From the NCBI GenBank assembly GCA_035653615.1, contig DASRBN010000001.1, forward strand, positions 62,001 through 126,000: DNA of 64,000 nucleotides, written 5' to 3'. This document shows, piece by piece, positions 31,434-40,456 of the stretch (position 1 is its first letter; each line of letters begins with the position of its first letter). The translations under genes were made by a program, and so were the position numbers. Source of the stretch: Ktedonobacteraceae bacterium (GTDB lineage: Bacteria; Chloroflexota; Ktedonobacteria; Ktedonobacterales; Ktedonobacteraceae). A model generated the notes under the pieces. That model was not told the origin of the DNA and made no database searches. It saw nothing but the letters and a program-made list of their open reading frames with translations.

Positions 31434-32616
31434 GCAGCACATCCACGACCTGCCGATCAACGACATCACCACGCTTGGCCTCTATGCACAGCAGGTGCAG
31501 CGAGAGGCGGAGGCGCGCGGAGAAGTATTGCCGCCGGCCGTGCGGTTGCAAATAGGGGAGCCAAGTTTCCGCACGCCGGAGCATATTCGCCAGGCTGCCA
31601 TCGAATCCATCAACAACGAGCCAATCACTTATGGCCCACCTGTTGGCTGGCCCTGGCTGCGCGAATTGATCGCCGCCAAGATTGCGCGCGTCGATGGTTA
31701 TGAAGTCGGCCCGCAAAATGTCGCCATCGCCCTGGGCGGTACGGGCGCGATTATGACGACGCTGCTCGCGACGGTGGGCGTGGGCGACGAAGTGCTTATT
31801 CCAGACCCGCACTGGCCGCACTATAGCATCCAGCTCGCTACCTGCGGCGCCACCGCCGTTTCATATCCGCTCGACTCTCATAGTGAATGGCTGCCGGATA
31901 TCGCGCGCCTGGAGCAACTCGTCACACCTCGCACGCGCATGCTGATCATCAACAGTCCCGGCAATCCCACCGGCGCGGTATTTCCTCGCCAGGTCATCGC
32001 CGGCCTGCTCGACTTTGCCCGCCGCCATGACCTCTACCTGCTCTCAGACGAAAGCTACGACGAAATTATCTTCGAGGGGCAGCATACCAGCCCGGCATCG
32101 CTGATGTCACGCGACGAGTTTGAATCCGGGCGCGTTATCTGCGTCTACACTTTTTCCAAATCCTACTCCATGACCGGCTGGCGCATCGGCTACATCGCAG
32201 CCGGTTCGGAACTGATCAAGACCATCTCCTATGTGCTTGACGGCAGCTACACCAATGTCAGCACGATTGTGCAGCGAGCGGCAGCCGCGGCCTTAAGCGG
32301 CCCGCAAGACTGCGTTGCCGGGATGCGTGATGCCTATCACCGCCGTCGTGACCTGGTAGTGCGCCTGCTCAAAGAGCATGGTCGCTATCTCTACACTCCT
32401 CACGGCGCATTTTACGCCCTGATCGATGTCACGAATCGCGGCCAGAAGCCAGGAAGGCAATTTGCGCTTGATCTCTTGCGCGAGCGCAACGTCGCCGTGG
32501 CTGCCGGAAGCAACTTCGGCTCGGTAGCGGAAAATTATGTGCGTATCTCGATGGCCGCTTCAGAAGAGGAGATCGAGCGCGGCGTGCGCGAGATTTGCGA
32601 GTTCGCGGACCGCTGA
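31399..32616 (+). CDS. PLP-dependent class I/II aminotransferase
   Basis: 405 aa from the GTG at 31399; a second GTG at 31420 is equally possible. YGPPVGWPWLRELIA, NSPGNPTGAVF (substrate/PLP Asn), LLSDESYDEIIFEG (Asp that pairs with the pyridine N) and TFSKSYSMTGWRIGY (Schiff-base Lys, Arg) are the fold-type I aspartate aminotransferase signatures. It resembles subgroup I-gamma AATs. The amino donor is not determined. It overlaps the end of the Rpn-like gene by 35 bp in another frame. Confidence 0.9.
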   Translation: MNTKTSDVNYGKQHIHDLPINDITTLGLYAQQVQREAEARGEVLPPAVRLQIGEPSFRTPEHIRQAAIESINNEPITYGPPVGWPWLRELIAAKIARVDGYEVGPQNVAIALGGTGAIMTTLLATVGVGDEVLIPDPHWPHYSIQLATCGATAVSYPLDSHSEWLPDIARLEQLVTPRTRMLIINSPGNPTGAVFPRQVIAGLLDFARRHDLYLLSDESYDEIIFEGQHTSPASLMSRDEFESGRVICVYTFSKSYSMTGWRIGYIAAGSELIKTISYVLDGSYTNVSTIVQRAAAAALSGPQDCVAGMRDAYHRRRDLVVRLLKEHGRYLYTPHGAFYALIDVTNRGQKPGRQFALDLLRERNVAVAAGSNFGSVAENYVRISMAASEEEIERGVREICEFADR

Positions 32617-32633
32617 GGAATAGGACAAAATCC

Positions 32634-33512
32634 TTATTTATATGCCACGACTCCGAACGCCTCCGGCCTGCGCGTGACACGCGCAAAACCGGCCTCCTGC
32701 AGGCGTCGCAGCGCGCCTTTCGTCACGCCCCCGCTGGCCTTGCTGTTGGGATCGCCGATATAGTGAAACAGGCGGCCACCGCGTTTGAGAACGCGGTAGA
32801 GCTGGCGGTAAAACGCGCCCGAATAGAGATCGCCCGCCAGGCTGAACGTGGGCGGGTCGTGAATAATGCGCGCAAAACTCTCATCCTCGAATGCCTGTAC
32901 GACTTCGTAGGCATCGCCTATGATCTGCTCGATCTTAGGATTATCGAACAGGGCCTGAGACCAGGGATTGAGCCGTGCAATCTCCTGCGCCCCAGGATCA
33001 AGCTCTATCGTCACCACCTGCTCAGCAGTTTTAGCCGCCTCGATGGCCGTGTAACCGAGGCCCGTCGCCGTATCCAGCACGCGCCCCACTACAGGCGTAA
33101 TGCTGGCAATCTTCCTCGAGGTATCCTGCATCGGGTCGATATCCTTGATGCGGTGCATGACAAACCCGGCGATCAGCATGCTGGGCGCGCCTTTTGTCGG
33201 CATCAGGCCGCACACGCGGTTCGTGTACTCCGAGAATACCTGTATGCTTTTGACCGCATCCTCCTCGACCAGGAAGCAGTTGACCTCCGATTTACGAATC
33301 TTCTCCAGATTTTGCCAGCTCACCCTCTCGCCGCCGGGAAACACGACACCTTCAGGGGTAAGCGCTACCATCACCCTCGAAAGCCCTAAATCGGGCGAGA
33401 TTTCGGCTGCATCCAGCCCTTTTTGCCGCGCCATGAAGAGCGGCTCAACCTGGATATAGGATAAAATGATGCGTGTCATTTTTGTGAAGTATTCGCCTTT
33501 CGTCACATCCAT
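32634..33512 (-). CDS. Class I SAM-dependent methyltransferase-like protein
   Basis: 292 aa. The C-terminal half has [20 protein letters not shown] (SAM motif I), [14 protein letters not shown] (motif II) and the DPPTF tetrapeptide in [12 protein letters not shown] (motif IV), with [15 protein letters not shown] (motif VI). The ~110-residue N-terminal part is unassigned. DPP(F/Y) motifs usually mark nucleic-acid or amino-group N-methyltransferases, and this one is close to a group of archaeal and bacterial proteins of unknown target. The ATG shares its A with the TGA of the WD40 gene upstream (TGATG), so translation is coupled. Confidence 0.8.
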   Translation of the reverse strand: MDVTKGEYFTKMTRIILSYIQVEPLFMARQKGLDAAEISPDLGLSRVMVALTPEGVVFPGGERVSWQNLEKIRKSEVNCFLVEEDAVKSIQVFSEYTNRVCGLMPTKGAPSMLIAGFVMHRIKDIDPMQDTSRKIASITPVVGRVLDTATGLGYTAIEAAKTAEQVVTIELDPGAQEIARLNPWSQALFDNPKIEQIIGDAYEVVQAFEDESFARIIHDPPTFSLAGDLYSGAFYRQLYRVLKRGGRLFHYIGDPNSKASGGVTKGALRRLQEAGFARVTRRPEAFGVVAYK

Positions 33513-34588
33513 CACATCGCCGCCCACACCTGCACCGTATTATCGCTTCCCCCCGACGCAATGCGTTTGCCGTCCGGCGACCACGCTACGGCGTCTACGG
33601 ATGCCCCTGATGTGAAATGGCCCCAGTAGTAGTCGGCGTGGCCGCGATAGATGTAGGCGTGGTTGCCTGTGAGCGCGTCCCAGACCTGCACGGTGCCATC
33701 GGAGCTGGCGGAGGCGATACGCTTGCCGTCCGGTGACCAGGCTACGGCAAGTACGTCGGCGGTGTGGCCGGTGTAGTTGAAGACGTTATTTCCGCTGGTC
33801 ATATCCCATAGCTCGACGGTAGTGTTGGAACTGCCCACAGCCAGGTATCTGCCGTCCGGTGACCATGCCAGGGCATGCACAATGCCGCCCTGGTGGCCGA
33901 GATAGCCCAGCACCCTTGCTGTTGTCGCATCCAGCAGCATTACATCACCATTTCCGCCCACCGCGATGCGTTTGCCGTCCGGCGACCATGCCACAGCGTT
34001 AAAGGGCGCTGCCTGGCCCCTGCCGTTAGATTGATTGCTGTAACTGGCAACATTTTTCCCTGTCAGCGCGTCCCAGACCTGCACGGTGCCATCGTTGCTG
34101 GCCGAGGCAATGCGCCTGCCATCCGGCGACCACACAACGTCATAAACCGCGTCGGTGTGCCCGTGATATGTAGAGACATGGGCGCCTGTGGTAGCGTTCC
34201 AGACCTGCACGGTTGTATCAAGCCCGCCGGAAGCGATGTATTGCCCATCGGGCGACCATGCCATGGTTAGCACATCCCCGGAATGACCGCGATAGGTCAG
34301 GACATGCCCACCGTTGGAGGCATCCCAGACCTGCACGGTGCCATCGCCGCTCGCCGACGCGATGCGCTTGCCGTCCGGTGACCAGCCCACGGCACTGACG
34401 TAATTGGAATGGCCATTGTAGGTGAAGTGGTTGGGAGCCGTCACAAAGTGCTGTACAAAAGTAACATCATTGCCAACATTGGTAAATAGCAGCAGGATAA
34501 GGATCAATACAATTACGATGCCCAGGATGATAAAGGGGCGTTTTGAACGCTCGGGCCGCGGTGTTAGAGGCTTGTCAAGTATTGACAT
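33512..34588 (-). CDS. WD40-repeat protein with N-terminal membrane anchor
   Basis: 358 aa. One membrane segment (about residues 18-38) is followed by seven WD40 repeats, each with [12 protein letters not shown] and VQVWDA-like strands, which would close one beta-propeller outside the membrane. WD40 propellers serve as protein-binding platforms. The repeats are very alike at the DNA level, so recombination among them is possible. The same propeller type is fused to a Ser/Thr kinase at 45340-47499. It overlaps the methyltransferase start by one base. Confidence 0.9.
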   Translation of the reverse strand: MSILDKPLTPRPERSKRPFIILGIVIVLILILLLFTNVGNDVTFVQHFVTAPNHFTYNGHSNYVSAVGWSPDGKRIASASGDGTVQVWDASNGGHVLTYRGHSGDVLTMAWSPDGQYIASGGLDTTVQVWNATTGAHVSTYHGHTDAVYDVVWSPDGRRIASASNDGTVQVWDALTGKNVASYSNQSNGRGQAAPFNAVAWSPDGKRIAVGGNGDVMLLDATTARVLGYLGHQGGIVHALAWSPDGRYLAVGSSNTTVELWDMTSGNNVFNYTGHTADVLAVAWSPDGKRIASASSDGTVQVWDALTGNHAYIYRGHADYYWGHFTSGASVDAVAWSPDGKRIASGGSDNTVQVWAAM

Positions 34589-34731
34589 AGTTGTTCCTCT
34601 TATCTATGCATGTTTGTATCTGCTCTGGTGTCTATTTTATCACTTCTGTTCTAATCATTTTAGTCCGTTACGAGCATTGTAAGCTTTACAAGAAAGCTGC
34701 CAGTTCTTTCCTCTGGATAACCCTCACTCCC

Positions 34732-34760
34732 TTGCCCCGCATCCCAAAGTACACTATAAT
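34732..34760 (+). promoter_or_regulatory. Promoter for the PadR-family gene
   Basis: TTGCCC (34732-34737), 17-bp spacer, TATAAT (34755-34760). Predicted start about 35 nt before the ATG at 34801. Confidence 0.8.
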
Positions 34761-34800
34761 AACGCTGTCGTGATGTTCCGATGATGTGTGAGAGAAACGT

Positions 34801-35346
34801 ATGCAAATCAGCGAACCCGCGGAATATGCCATCCTGGGGCTGCTTGAAGGGCAACCGATGCATGGCTACGAGATGTTCCAGCAATTCCAGACCGGTACCC
34901 TGCGCCAGATCGTTCACCTGGAAATGAGCCAGATGTACGCCTTCCTGAAGAAACTCGAACAACTCAAATATATTGAGGCGGACCTGGAAGCGCAGGGCGC
35001 TCGACCGCCGCGCAAGGTCTTCCACCTGACAGGCGCGGGCCGCGAGACCTTTTTTGACTGGCTCAGCAAACCGGTCGAGCGCCCGCGCGAGATTCGCATC
35101 GTCTTTCTCATCAAACTCTATTTCACGCAGCGTATTCGCCCGGACCAGATTACGCGGCTCATCGACGATGAAGTGCTGGCCTGCCAGAAATTCCTGGACT
35201 ATCTTGAGGCGCAGCGGCTCCCCGACGCCCGGACCAGCGACACCGCCTTCTTCGACCATGTCGTCCTGCGCAGCCGCATTCACCAGACGCGCGCCGTCCT
35301 GGACTGGCTCCATGAACTGCAAAGCGAGTTCGCCGGCATCTATTGA
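34801..35346 (+). CDS. PadR-family transcriptional regulator
   Basis: 181 aa. EYAILGLLEGQPMHGYEMFQQF, HLEMSQMYAFLKKLEQLKYIEA and PPRKVFHLTGAGRETFFDWL (read in parts) are the PadR winged helix, followed by a C-terminal helical dimerisation domain (Vir/PadR-C type). These usually repress a neighbouring gene for a transporter or detoxification enzyme, but no such neighbour is evident here. It is divergent from the WD40 gene and upstream of ccsB. Confidence 0.9.
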   Translation: MQISEPAEYAILGLLEGQPMHGYEMFQQFQTGTLRQIVHLEMSQMYAFLKKLEQLKYIEADLEAQGARPPRKVFHLTGAGRETFFDWLSKPVERPREIRIVFLIKLYFTQRIRPDQITRLIDDEVLACQKFLDYLEAQRLPDARTSDTAFFDHVVLRSRIHQTRAVLDWLHELQSEFAGIY

Positions 35347-35445
35347 TTTTTGTTTGACGCTCTTCCTTAGCTATGCTACTATCTATTTGAGGATAATCAT
35401 TGACCAGTTATATGATCATTTACCACCCTACAATAGAGGTTCATC

Positions 35446-36507
35446 ATGCTACTTTTATTTATAGCCGCAACCACATCGCCTGGAACACAGGAGCTTGGTA
35501 GCCTGTCTAACTATTTGTTCACATCAGCGGTCGTCATGCTCGTCGTCATGACGCTGGCCTACCTGTGGTACACGCTTGGCTCGGCCCGCTTCGCGAAGGA
35601 ACTGGCAGTCGAGGGCGCGCAGGCCAGGAGCGCTAGCAAGGCCAGAGCCGGTAAAGCGGCGCTTGCCGGGGGTGGCGTCACGACGCTGGTGCGCAGCGAT
35701 GTCGTCCTGCATGAGCAGCCGGACGGCGAGCAGCCCATCGCGCTCAACCGCGGCCTGATTGCCATCGGACGCATCGGTACCATCGTGGGATGGATGGCCG
35801 TCTTCATGCTGTTCCTGTCATTGCTCTTCCGCACTATTGTGGAGCAGCACGCACCATGGAGCAACCTGTACGAGTTCAGTCTGAGCTTCACCACGGCCCT
35901 GCTGCTCTGCTACCTGATCTTCGAGGCGCGTTTCCACGAACGCGTGCGTGCCTGGGGCCTCTACGTCTGCGTCCTGGCAGTTGTCACGCTCGGCATAGCC
36001 ATCTATCTCGGCATTACTTATAACATGATCAGCGACTCGTCGCAGCTGATCCCCGCGCTGCAAGACCAGCCCATCCTGACCGTTCATGTTTCGATGGCTA
36101 TTTTCGCCTACGCGCTCTTCAGCGTGGCATTTGGCGCGGGCCTCATCATCCTGGTACAGGGCGGCGAAGGACAACGTTTCACGTGGCTTCCATCGGCAGA
36201 GGCCGCCGACGAGCTGGGATACAAAGCCGTCATCGTCGGTTTCCCATTATTGGCCCTCACCCTCATTCTTGGCGCGTACTGGGCAAACTACGCCTGGGGA
36301 CATTACTGGAGCTGGGATCCGAAAGAGACGTCGGCCCTCATCACCTGGCTGATCTACGCCGTCTACCTGCACGCGCGCGGCATCCGCAACTGGCGCGGCA
36401 AACGCGCCGGCTGGCTTCTGACCATCGGTTTCATCGCGACGCTGTTCACCTATTATGGCGTGAGCTTCTTTGTGCCCAGCCTACATAGCTACGCGACACC
36501 GAAATAA
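35446..36507 (+). CDS. ccsB: Cytochrome c biogenesis protein CcsB/ResC (CcmC-like)
   Basis: 353 aa with about eight membrane segments. The heme-handling WWD-type motif is in WGHYWSWDPKETSALI, and the partner His residues lie in the surrounding loops (VEQHAPWSN, LTVHVSMAI). CcsB moves or presents heme for attachment to apocytochromes c on the outer face in system II. The CcsA/CcsB naming is mixed across databases. A soluble loop of ~60 residues after TM1 is Ala-rich. AGAGGTTC lies upstream. No ccs1/resB partner is seen in the window. Confidence 0.88.
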   Translation: MLLLFIAATTSPGTQELGSLSNYLFTSAVVMLVVMTLAYLWYTLGSARFAKELAVEGAQARSASKARAGKAALAGGGVTTLVRSDVVLHEQPDGEQPIALNRGLIAIGRIGTIVGWMAVFMLFLSLLFRTIVEQHAPWSNLYEFSLSFTTALLLCYLIFEARFHERVRAWGLYVCVLAVVTLGIAIYLGITYNMISDSSQLIPALQDQPILTVHVSMAIFAYALFSVAFGAGLIILVQGGEGQRFTWLPSAEAADELGYKAVIVGFPLLALTLILGAYWANYAWGHYWSWDPKETSALITWLIYAVYLHARGIRNWRGKRAGWLLTIGFIATLFTYYGVSFFVPSLHSYATPK

Positions 36508-36512
36508 AGACG

Positions 36513-36782
36513 TTACTGCGAAAATCTGCGCGCAGATCGCGCTTTCGCTTTGACGGCCTCTTCTTCCCGATCCTTCGGTGGCGCATTTGTCTGAAGCGAG
36601 GCGAGAAGCTCTCTGGAAGCTGCCTCTATCGTATCGACGGCGGCAAAGAACGCGGCTTCATTGGCCTGCGAGGGCTTGTTGAAGCCGCTTATTTTGCGCA
36701 CATATTGTAACGCGGCTGCCCGTATCTCTTCCCCGGTCACGGGCGGCTCGAAGTTGTAGAGCGTCTTGATGTTTCTACACAT
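36513..36782 (-). CDS. DUF2277-family small protein
   Basis: 89 aa. It starts MCRNIKTLYNFEPPVTGEEI and continues ALQYVRKISGFNKPSQANE, the DUF2277 pattern. The function of the family is unknown. A short Ala/Lys/Arg-rich tail follows. Its stop lies six bases from that of the converging ccsB. Confidence 0.92.
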   Translation of the reverse strand: MCRNIKTLYNFEPPVTGEEIRAAALQYVRKISGFNKPSQANEAAFFAAVDTIEAASRELLASLQTNAPPKDREEEAVKAKARSARRFSQ

Positions 36783-36968
36783 ATCTTTCTACGTCTCCGT
36801 TTGGCATAGCATACTTCTGGTCATATAGCTCTTACGGCCAGGGAACAGCAAAAAAACCTTCTTCTACCCTATTCTTTCTTTATTCGCAGAAAAGGAACAG
36901 TAGTATCTTTGCTAAGAACTACTGCCGCGTTTCCATTTTCACAAACGCAATCACCGACTGCGTTCGTA

Positions 36969-37673
36969 TTAGTCGCGCAGGGACAACTTGTACAATGGAT
37001 TATACCGCTTATCGCAGCTGCTGCATGAGACTGCCTGCGAGTAACGGCGCGCGCGTGGATATTGTTTGCCGCAGTTGGGGCATTCGTACAGGTAGCGGAT
37101 AGGACGGCGCTGGCGGCGCAACTGTTCGCGGCGGGCGCTCTCCTCATGCAGCAGGTGACGCAGTTCCTCCAGGCTGTAGCCGGTAACAGCCGCCTCGTCA
37201 TCGGCAATCGCATCATAGCCGTGATGCTGATGGCGGCGCGGTGTTCCATTCACGCGGTCCGCCAAGTGAATAAGCTCGTGCGCTACCGTGACCTCGATTG
37301 ACTTTGGCTGCATATCCGGCTCGATGAAGATCAGGTGCCGGTGACCTCGCGCCTGCCGTTGCTGTTGCGCGTCGCTAAAACCCGGCAGCACCGGCGCGGG
37401 CGAAGTGAGCTTGCCCGGACGAGCGCGCCTGCTAGAGGGAGCCGGAAGATAACAATAGCAGCCCAATGCCATAATGTTGAGCCGCTTCCCCGTCCAGCGC
37501 ATAAACTCCTGGCGATCTTGAGTAATCGCCAGGCGGCTCAATTCCTGAGCCGGAAGCTGCAATCTCGGCCAGTAATGATTCAACCAGCGTTCGATACTGG
37601 GACTACCGTGTATAATGGGGCCTGCTTGCACAGGAGGAGGCGCAGGCGCATTCATTCTACGCACGGCTACCAT
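36969..37673 (-). CDS. SprT-like zinc metallopeptidase domain protein
   Basis: 234 aa. VTVAHELIHLADRVNG holds the HExxH-type zinc site (written HELIH), with HHGYD supplying the third ligand. A C-terminal zinc ribbon (ECPNCGKQYPRA ... CSSCDKRY) completes the SprT/SPRTN layout. Eukaryotic SPRTN cleaves DNA-protein crosslinks; bacterial roles are little known. The N-terminal ~70 residues are Pro-rich. Start at ATG 37673, with MNAPAP (37655) as an alternative. Confidence 0.85.
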   Translation of the reverse strand: MVAVRRMNAPAPPPVQAGPIIHGSPSIERWLNHYWPRLQLPAQELSRLAITQDRQEFMRWTGKRLNIMALGCYCYLPAPSSRRARPGKLTSPAPVLPGFSDAQQQRQARGHRHLIFIEPDMQPKSIEVTVAHELIHLADRVNGTPRRHQHHGYDAIADDEAAVTGYSLEELRHLLHEESARREQLRRQRRPIRYLYECPNCGKQYPRARRYSQAVSCSSCDKRYNPLYKLSLRD

Positions 37674-38011
37674 AACCGCTTTTTACTCCTAACCAGGAAA
37701 AGGAATTACGCAAAAGTTCCAAACGCTGGCAGTATATCAGGCAGAAACGGTAAAGGCAAGAGCAAAAGGTAAAATTTTGGTATTGACATGCCGCTGCTCA
37801 GCAGTTTATACTGATCATAGAAACGTTGAGTTTCACCCCAACATATGGCTTACTATCGCCAGCCATATGCCACTATGCCAACATAGACGCATACAGGGGG
37901 TATGCGTGGTGCCGACCTTTTCTGCATGTCGCTACAACATTGCGCAAGCGCAGATGCTGTTCCCCGTGCTGACCGGTCTATGTAGCATTATTTATTTTAG
38001 AGGAGATTTCA
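37674..38011 (+). promoter_or_regulatory. Promoter region and structured leader of the sedolisin gene
   Basis: 338 bp without a gene. TTGACA (37783-37788), 18-bp spacer, TATACT (37807-37812). The following ~190-nt leader has several perfect stems: CATATGGC/GCCATATG (37842-37849 with 37862-37869), ACGCATAC/GTATGCGT (37887-37894 with 37900-37907, loop AGGGG), and GCTACA paired with TGTAGC near 37930 and 37981. AGGAG at 38001 is just outside the last stem. I do not recognise a known riboswitch class. Confidence 0.6.
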
Positions 38012-39190
38012 TTGAAGAAACTCGCCTGTACCCTCTCTTTTATTGCTCTGTGGGCGCTCGTCTCCCTCGGCGCAACGCCCGGAGCTCTCGCGAAAAGCTC
38101 TGCCCCGGCCGCAACGCCCTACGTGCATGTATGCGCGTCCGCTCCACTCGACTATGCCAGCTGCATGGCCATCCTGGCGGTGAACTCGCAGTTCCGCCCG
38201 GACTCAGGCCCGGCCGGCTATCATCCCGCCGATCTGCAATCGGCCTACAATCTGCCCTCCGCTTCGCAGGGCAACGGCCAGACCGTCGCCATCGTTGATG
38301 CTTTCGACGACCCGAATGCCGAAGCCGACCTGGGCGTCTATCGTTCAACGTTTGGTCTACCCGCCTGCACCACCGGCAACGGCTGCTTCAAAAAGGTGAA
38401 CCAGCAGGGCCAGCAGGGCAACTACCCGACCCCCAATGCCGGCTGGGCCGCGGAAATCTCGCTCGACCTCGACATGGTCAGCGCCATCTGCCCGAACTGC
38501 CATATTCTGCTGGTCGAAGCCGACAACAACCACTTCAGGAACCTTGGCAAGTCGGTTAATGAGGCCGTAAAGCTGGGAGCCAACGCGGTCAGCAACAGCT
38601 ACAGCGGCAACGAGGCCAAAAAGGAAATCAAGATTCAGGCCAACGACTACAATCATCCCGGCGTTGCCATCACCGCCAGCTCTGGCGACAGTGGGTATGG
38701 CACAGGCGCCCCGGCCGTCTTCAATACGTTGACTGCCATCGGCGGAACTCATCTGACCAGGGGCGGCGGCAGCCGTGGCTGGTCAGAGACGGCATGGAGT
38801 GGTTCGGGTAGCGGATGCAGTAAATACATCTCCAAGCCCAGCTGGCAGACAGACCCGGACTGCAGCAACAGGACAGTTTCTGATGTATCAGCCGATGCCG
38901 ATCCCGCGACCGGCGTTTCTGTCTACGATACCTTCCAGGCACCCGGCTGGCAGGTCTATGGTGGCACCAGCGTCTCCTCGCCGATTATTGCCAGCGTCTA
39001 CGCGCTCGCCGGCAACGAGGGCAGCATCAACTACGGTTCATATCCCTACCTGAACTACAATTACAGCACCAATATGAACGACGTAACGTCAGGCAGCAAC
39101 GGCAACTGCGGCAACTACATCTGCAACGCCGGCCCTGGCTATGATGGCCCTACCGGACTTGGCACGCCAGAAGGGACAGGAGCTTTCTAG
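38012..39190 (+). CDS. Secreted S53 (sedolisin-type) serine peptidase
   Basis: 392 aa, TTG start with AGGAG upstream. A classic signal peptide (KKLACTLSFIALWALVSLG, cut near ALAKS) begins it. The sedolisin triad is in GWAAEISLDLDM (Glu, Asp) and GGTSVSSPI (Ser), with the oxyanion Asp in SSGDSGYG. Several Cys pairs suggest disulfides. It lacks the long N-terminal prodomain of most S53 enzymes, having only ~60 residues before the catalytic domain. The C-terminal NAGPGYDGPTGLGTPEG is the usual end of the fold. These peptidases act at acid pH outside the cell. A strong terminator follows. Confidence 0.88.
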   Translation: MKKLACTLSFIALWALVSLGATPGALAKSSAPAATPYVHVCASAPLDYASCMAILAVNSQFRPDSGPAGYHPADLQSAYNLPSASQGNGQTVAIVDAFDDPNAEADLGVYRSTFGLPACTTGNGCFKKVNQQGQQGNYPTPNAGWAAEISLDLDMVSAICPNCHILLVEADNNHFRNLGKSVNEAVKLGANAVSNSYSGNEAKKEIKIQANDYNHPGVAITASSGDSGYGTGAPAVFNTLTAIGGTHLTRGGGSRGWSETAWSGSGSGCSKYISKPSWQTDPDCSNRTVSDVSADADPATGVSVYDTFQAPGWQVYGGTSVSSPIIASVYALAGNEGSINYGSYPYLNYNYSTNMNDVTSGSNGNCGNYICNAGPGYDGPTGLGTPEGTGAF

Positions 39191-39227
39191 TTCTTTCGTT
39201 CATATTCCTCGCCAGTTTAAATCACCG

Positions 39228-39256
39228 GGGTCCTGGAGCAATCCAGGACCCTTTTT
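39228..39256 (+). terminator. Intrinsic terminator of the sedolisin gene
   Basis: GGGTCCTGGA (39228-39237), GCAA loop, TCCAGGACCC (39242-39251), then TTTTT. A textbook rho-independent terminator. Confidence 0.95.
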
Positions 39257-39297
39257 CATAAGGGCTCATATGTAGACCTCTCAGCAAAAAAGTCAGC

Positions 39298-39326
39298 TTG
39301 ACACCACTCACATCTGAGCGTAAGAT
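39298..39326 (+). promoter_or_regulatory. Promoter for the unknown 161-aa protein gene
   Basis: TTGACA (39298-39303), 17-bp spacer, TAAGAT (39321-39326). The leader of about 125 nt can form an outer stem AACCTGC/GCAGGTT (39358-39364 with 39411-39417) enclosing GTGC-TTC-GCAC. Confidence 0.75.
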
Positions 39327-39456
39327 GAAGCCACATACATACAAGGCGTTTGAAGAAAACCTGCCTTGTAATGCGAGCCTGCAACGTGCTTCGCACTACA
39401 CTACGTGTCAGCAGGTTCGATACGTAGTACCTTCGTATCTCCAGAAGGAGTTCTTT

Positions 39457-39942
39457 ATGTCGTTTCAAGTCTGTATCAAAACAGATAAGTCCCTGCAACA
39501 ACTCGCCACCGAGATACGCGACCTCTTCTCCCTACCCCCGTTCCGGCAAAACGCTTTTTCCGGTGAGCCTTACTGCCAGTTCGAAATGTTGGGTATGCTT
39601 ATTCTCATCCATCGAGCCGATGAGGAGGACCGCGACCCGGAAGTGATGGATTACCCCTATTGCTTCGACCTGCAGTTATCGTTTGCCGATCATGAGTTAG
39701 ATACCGATTCGATGGAGTACCAGCTCCAGCCCTATTACGCTCAATTGCTCAGCTTCCAGCTTGGCCTTGAAACTGCCTATCATGAGAAGCAGAAGGCCGA
39801 GCGAGGCTATAAGATACGCTATCGTTTCTGTTATAAAAACCCCGCGTGGAATGCAAATATTTTATACGGCGAGCCGGGTTGGGAACCTGCCGTCCGCGAG
39901 CAGTCTCCCAGCCCCTGGCGCTCTATGCGCCCGGTTTTTTAG
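39457..39942 (+). CDS. Protein of unknown function, 161 aa
   Basis: I do not recognise this protein. It is acidic and aromatic-rich (for example PEVMDYPYCFDLQLSF and EYQLQPYYAQLLSFQLGL), with no signal peptide or TM, and looks like a compact alpha/beta fold. AAGGAG sits seven bases before the ATG, and a consensus promoter lies upstream, so it is likely expressed. Its size and composition would fit an immunity-type or adaptor protein, but nothing in the neighbourhood supports that. The next operon has its own promoter. Confidence 0.7.
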   Translation: MSFQVCIKTDKSLQQLATEIRDLFSLPPFRQNAFSGEPYCQFEMLGMLILIHRADEEDRDPEVMDYPYCFDLQLSFADHELDTDSMEYQLQPYYAQLLSFQLGLETAYHEKQKAERGYKIRYRFCYKNPAWNANILYGEPGWEPAVREQSPSPWRSMRPVF

Positions 39943-39949
39943 CCCGCCC

Positions 39950-39978
39950 TTGTAGATTATTCAGAATAATGCTACTCT
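39950..39978 (+). promoter_or_regulatory. Promoter with perfect 15-bp operator palindrome for the MaoC-ligase-R2lox operon
   Basis: TTGTAG (39950-39955), 17-bp spacer, TACTCT (39973-39978), with TGC before the -10. The spacer holds ATTATTCAGAATAAT (39956-39970), a perfect 7-1-7 palindrome. A dimeric repressor bound there would block polymerase. Confidence 0.8.
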
Positions 39979-40009
39979 TAGAAGAAGATTTTTTGGAGGT
40001 AACTTTTCC

Positions 40010-40456
40010 ATGAGCATTGTCGACGCAGCAGTTGGAGACACGCTTTCACCGCTGGTCAAGCCGCCGATCACATTGGAGCAACTCCAGCGCTATGCGGAAG
40101 CGTCGGGCGACCATAATCCTATCCATATCGATGAGGAGGCTGCGCACCGCGTCGGGTTGGACAGCATCATCGCTCACGGCATGCTCAGTATGGCCTTTCT
40201 CGGTCAATTCGTGATGCAGCAGATCGCCGGGATCGAGCATGCGGAATTTTCACAACTGAAAGTGCGCTTCGTCAACATGGTGCGCCTGGGCGATACGCTC
40301 ACCTGCCTGGGTGTGGTCAAGGCCCGCGAGTCTAATGGTACGCGAGATGCTATTACCCTGGAATGCTGGGCACAGAACCAGAAAGGCGAGAAAGTCACCA
40401 CCGGGGAAGCGGTCGTCTTTGTTCCATTGCTGCAAAGAAACGAGGTTGGCGCATGA
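40010..40456 (+). CDS. MaoC-like (R)-specific enoyl-CoA hydratase
   Basis: 148 aa. The hydratase-2 motif is complete: YAEASGDHNPIHIDEEAA (catalytic Asp34 and His39) and IIAHGMLSMAFLG. These hot-dog enzymes add water to trans-2-enoyl-CoA to give (R)-3-hydroxyacyl-CoA. Their broader relatives act on other CoA thioesters. GGAGG lies ten bases before the ATG. First gene of a compact operon; its stop overlaps the ligase start by four bases. Confidence 0.9.
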   Translation: MSIVDAAVGDTLSPLVKPPITLEQLQRYAEASGDHNPIHIDEEAAHRVGLDSIIAHGMLSMAFLGQFVMQQIAGIEHAEFSQLKVRFVNMVRLGDTLTCLGVVKARESNGTRDAITLECWAQNQKGEKVTTGEAVVFVPLLQRNEVGA

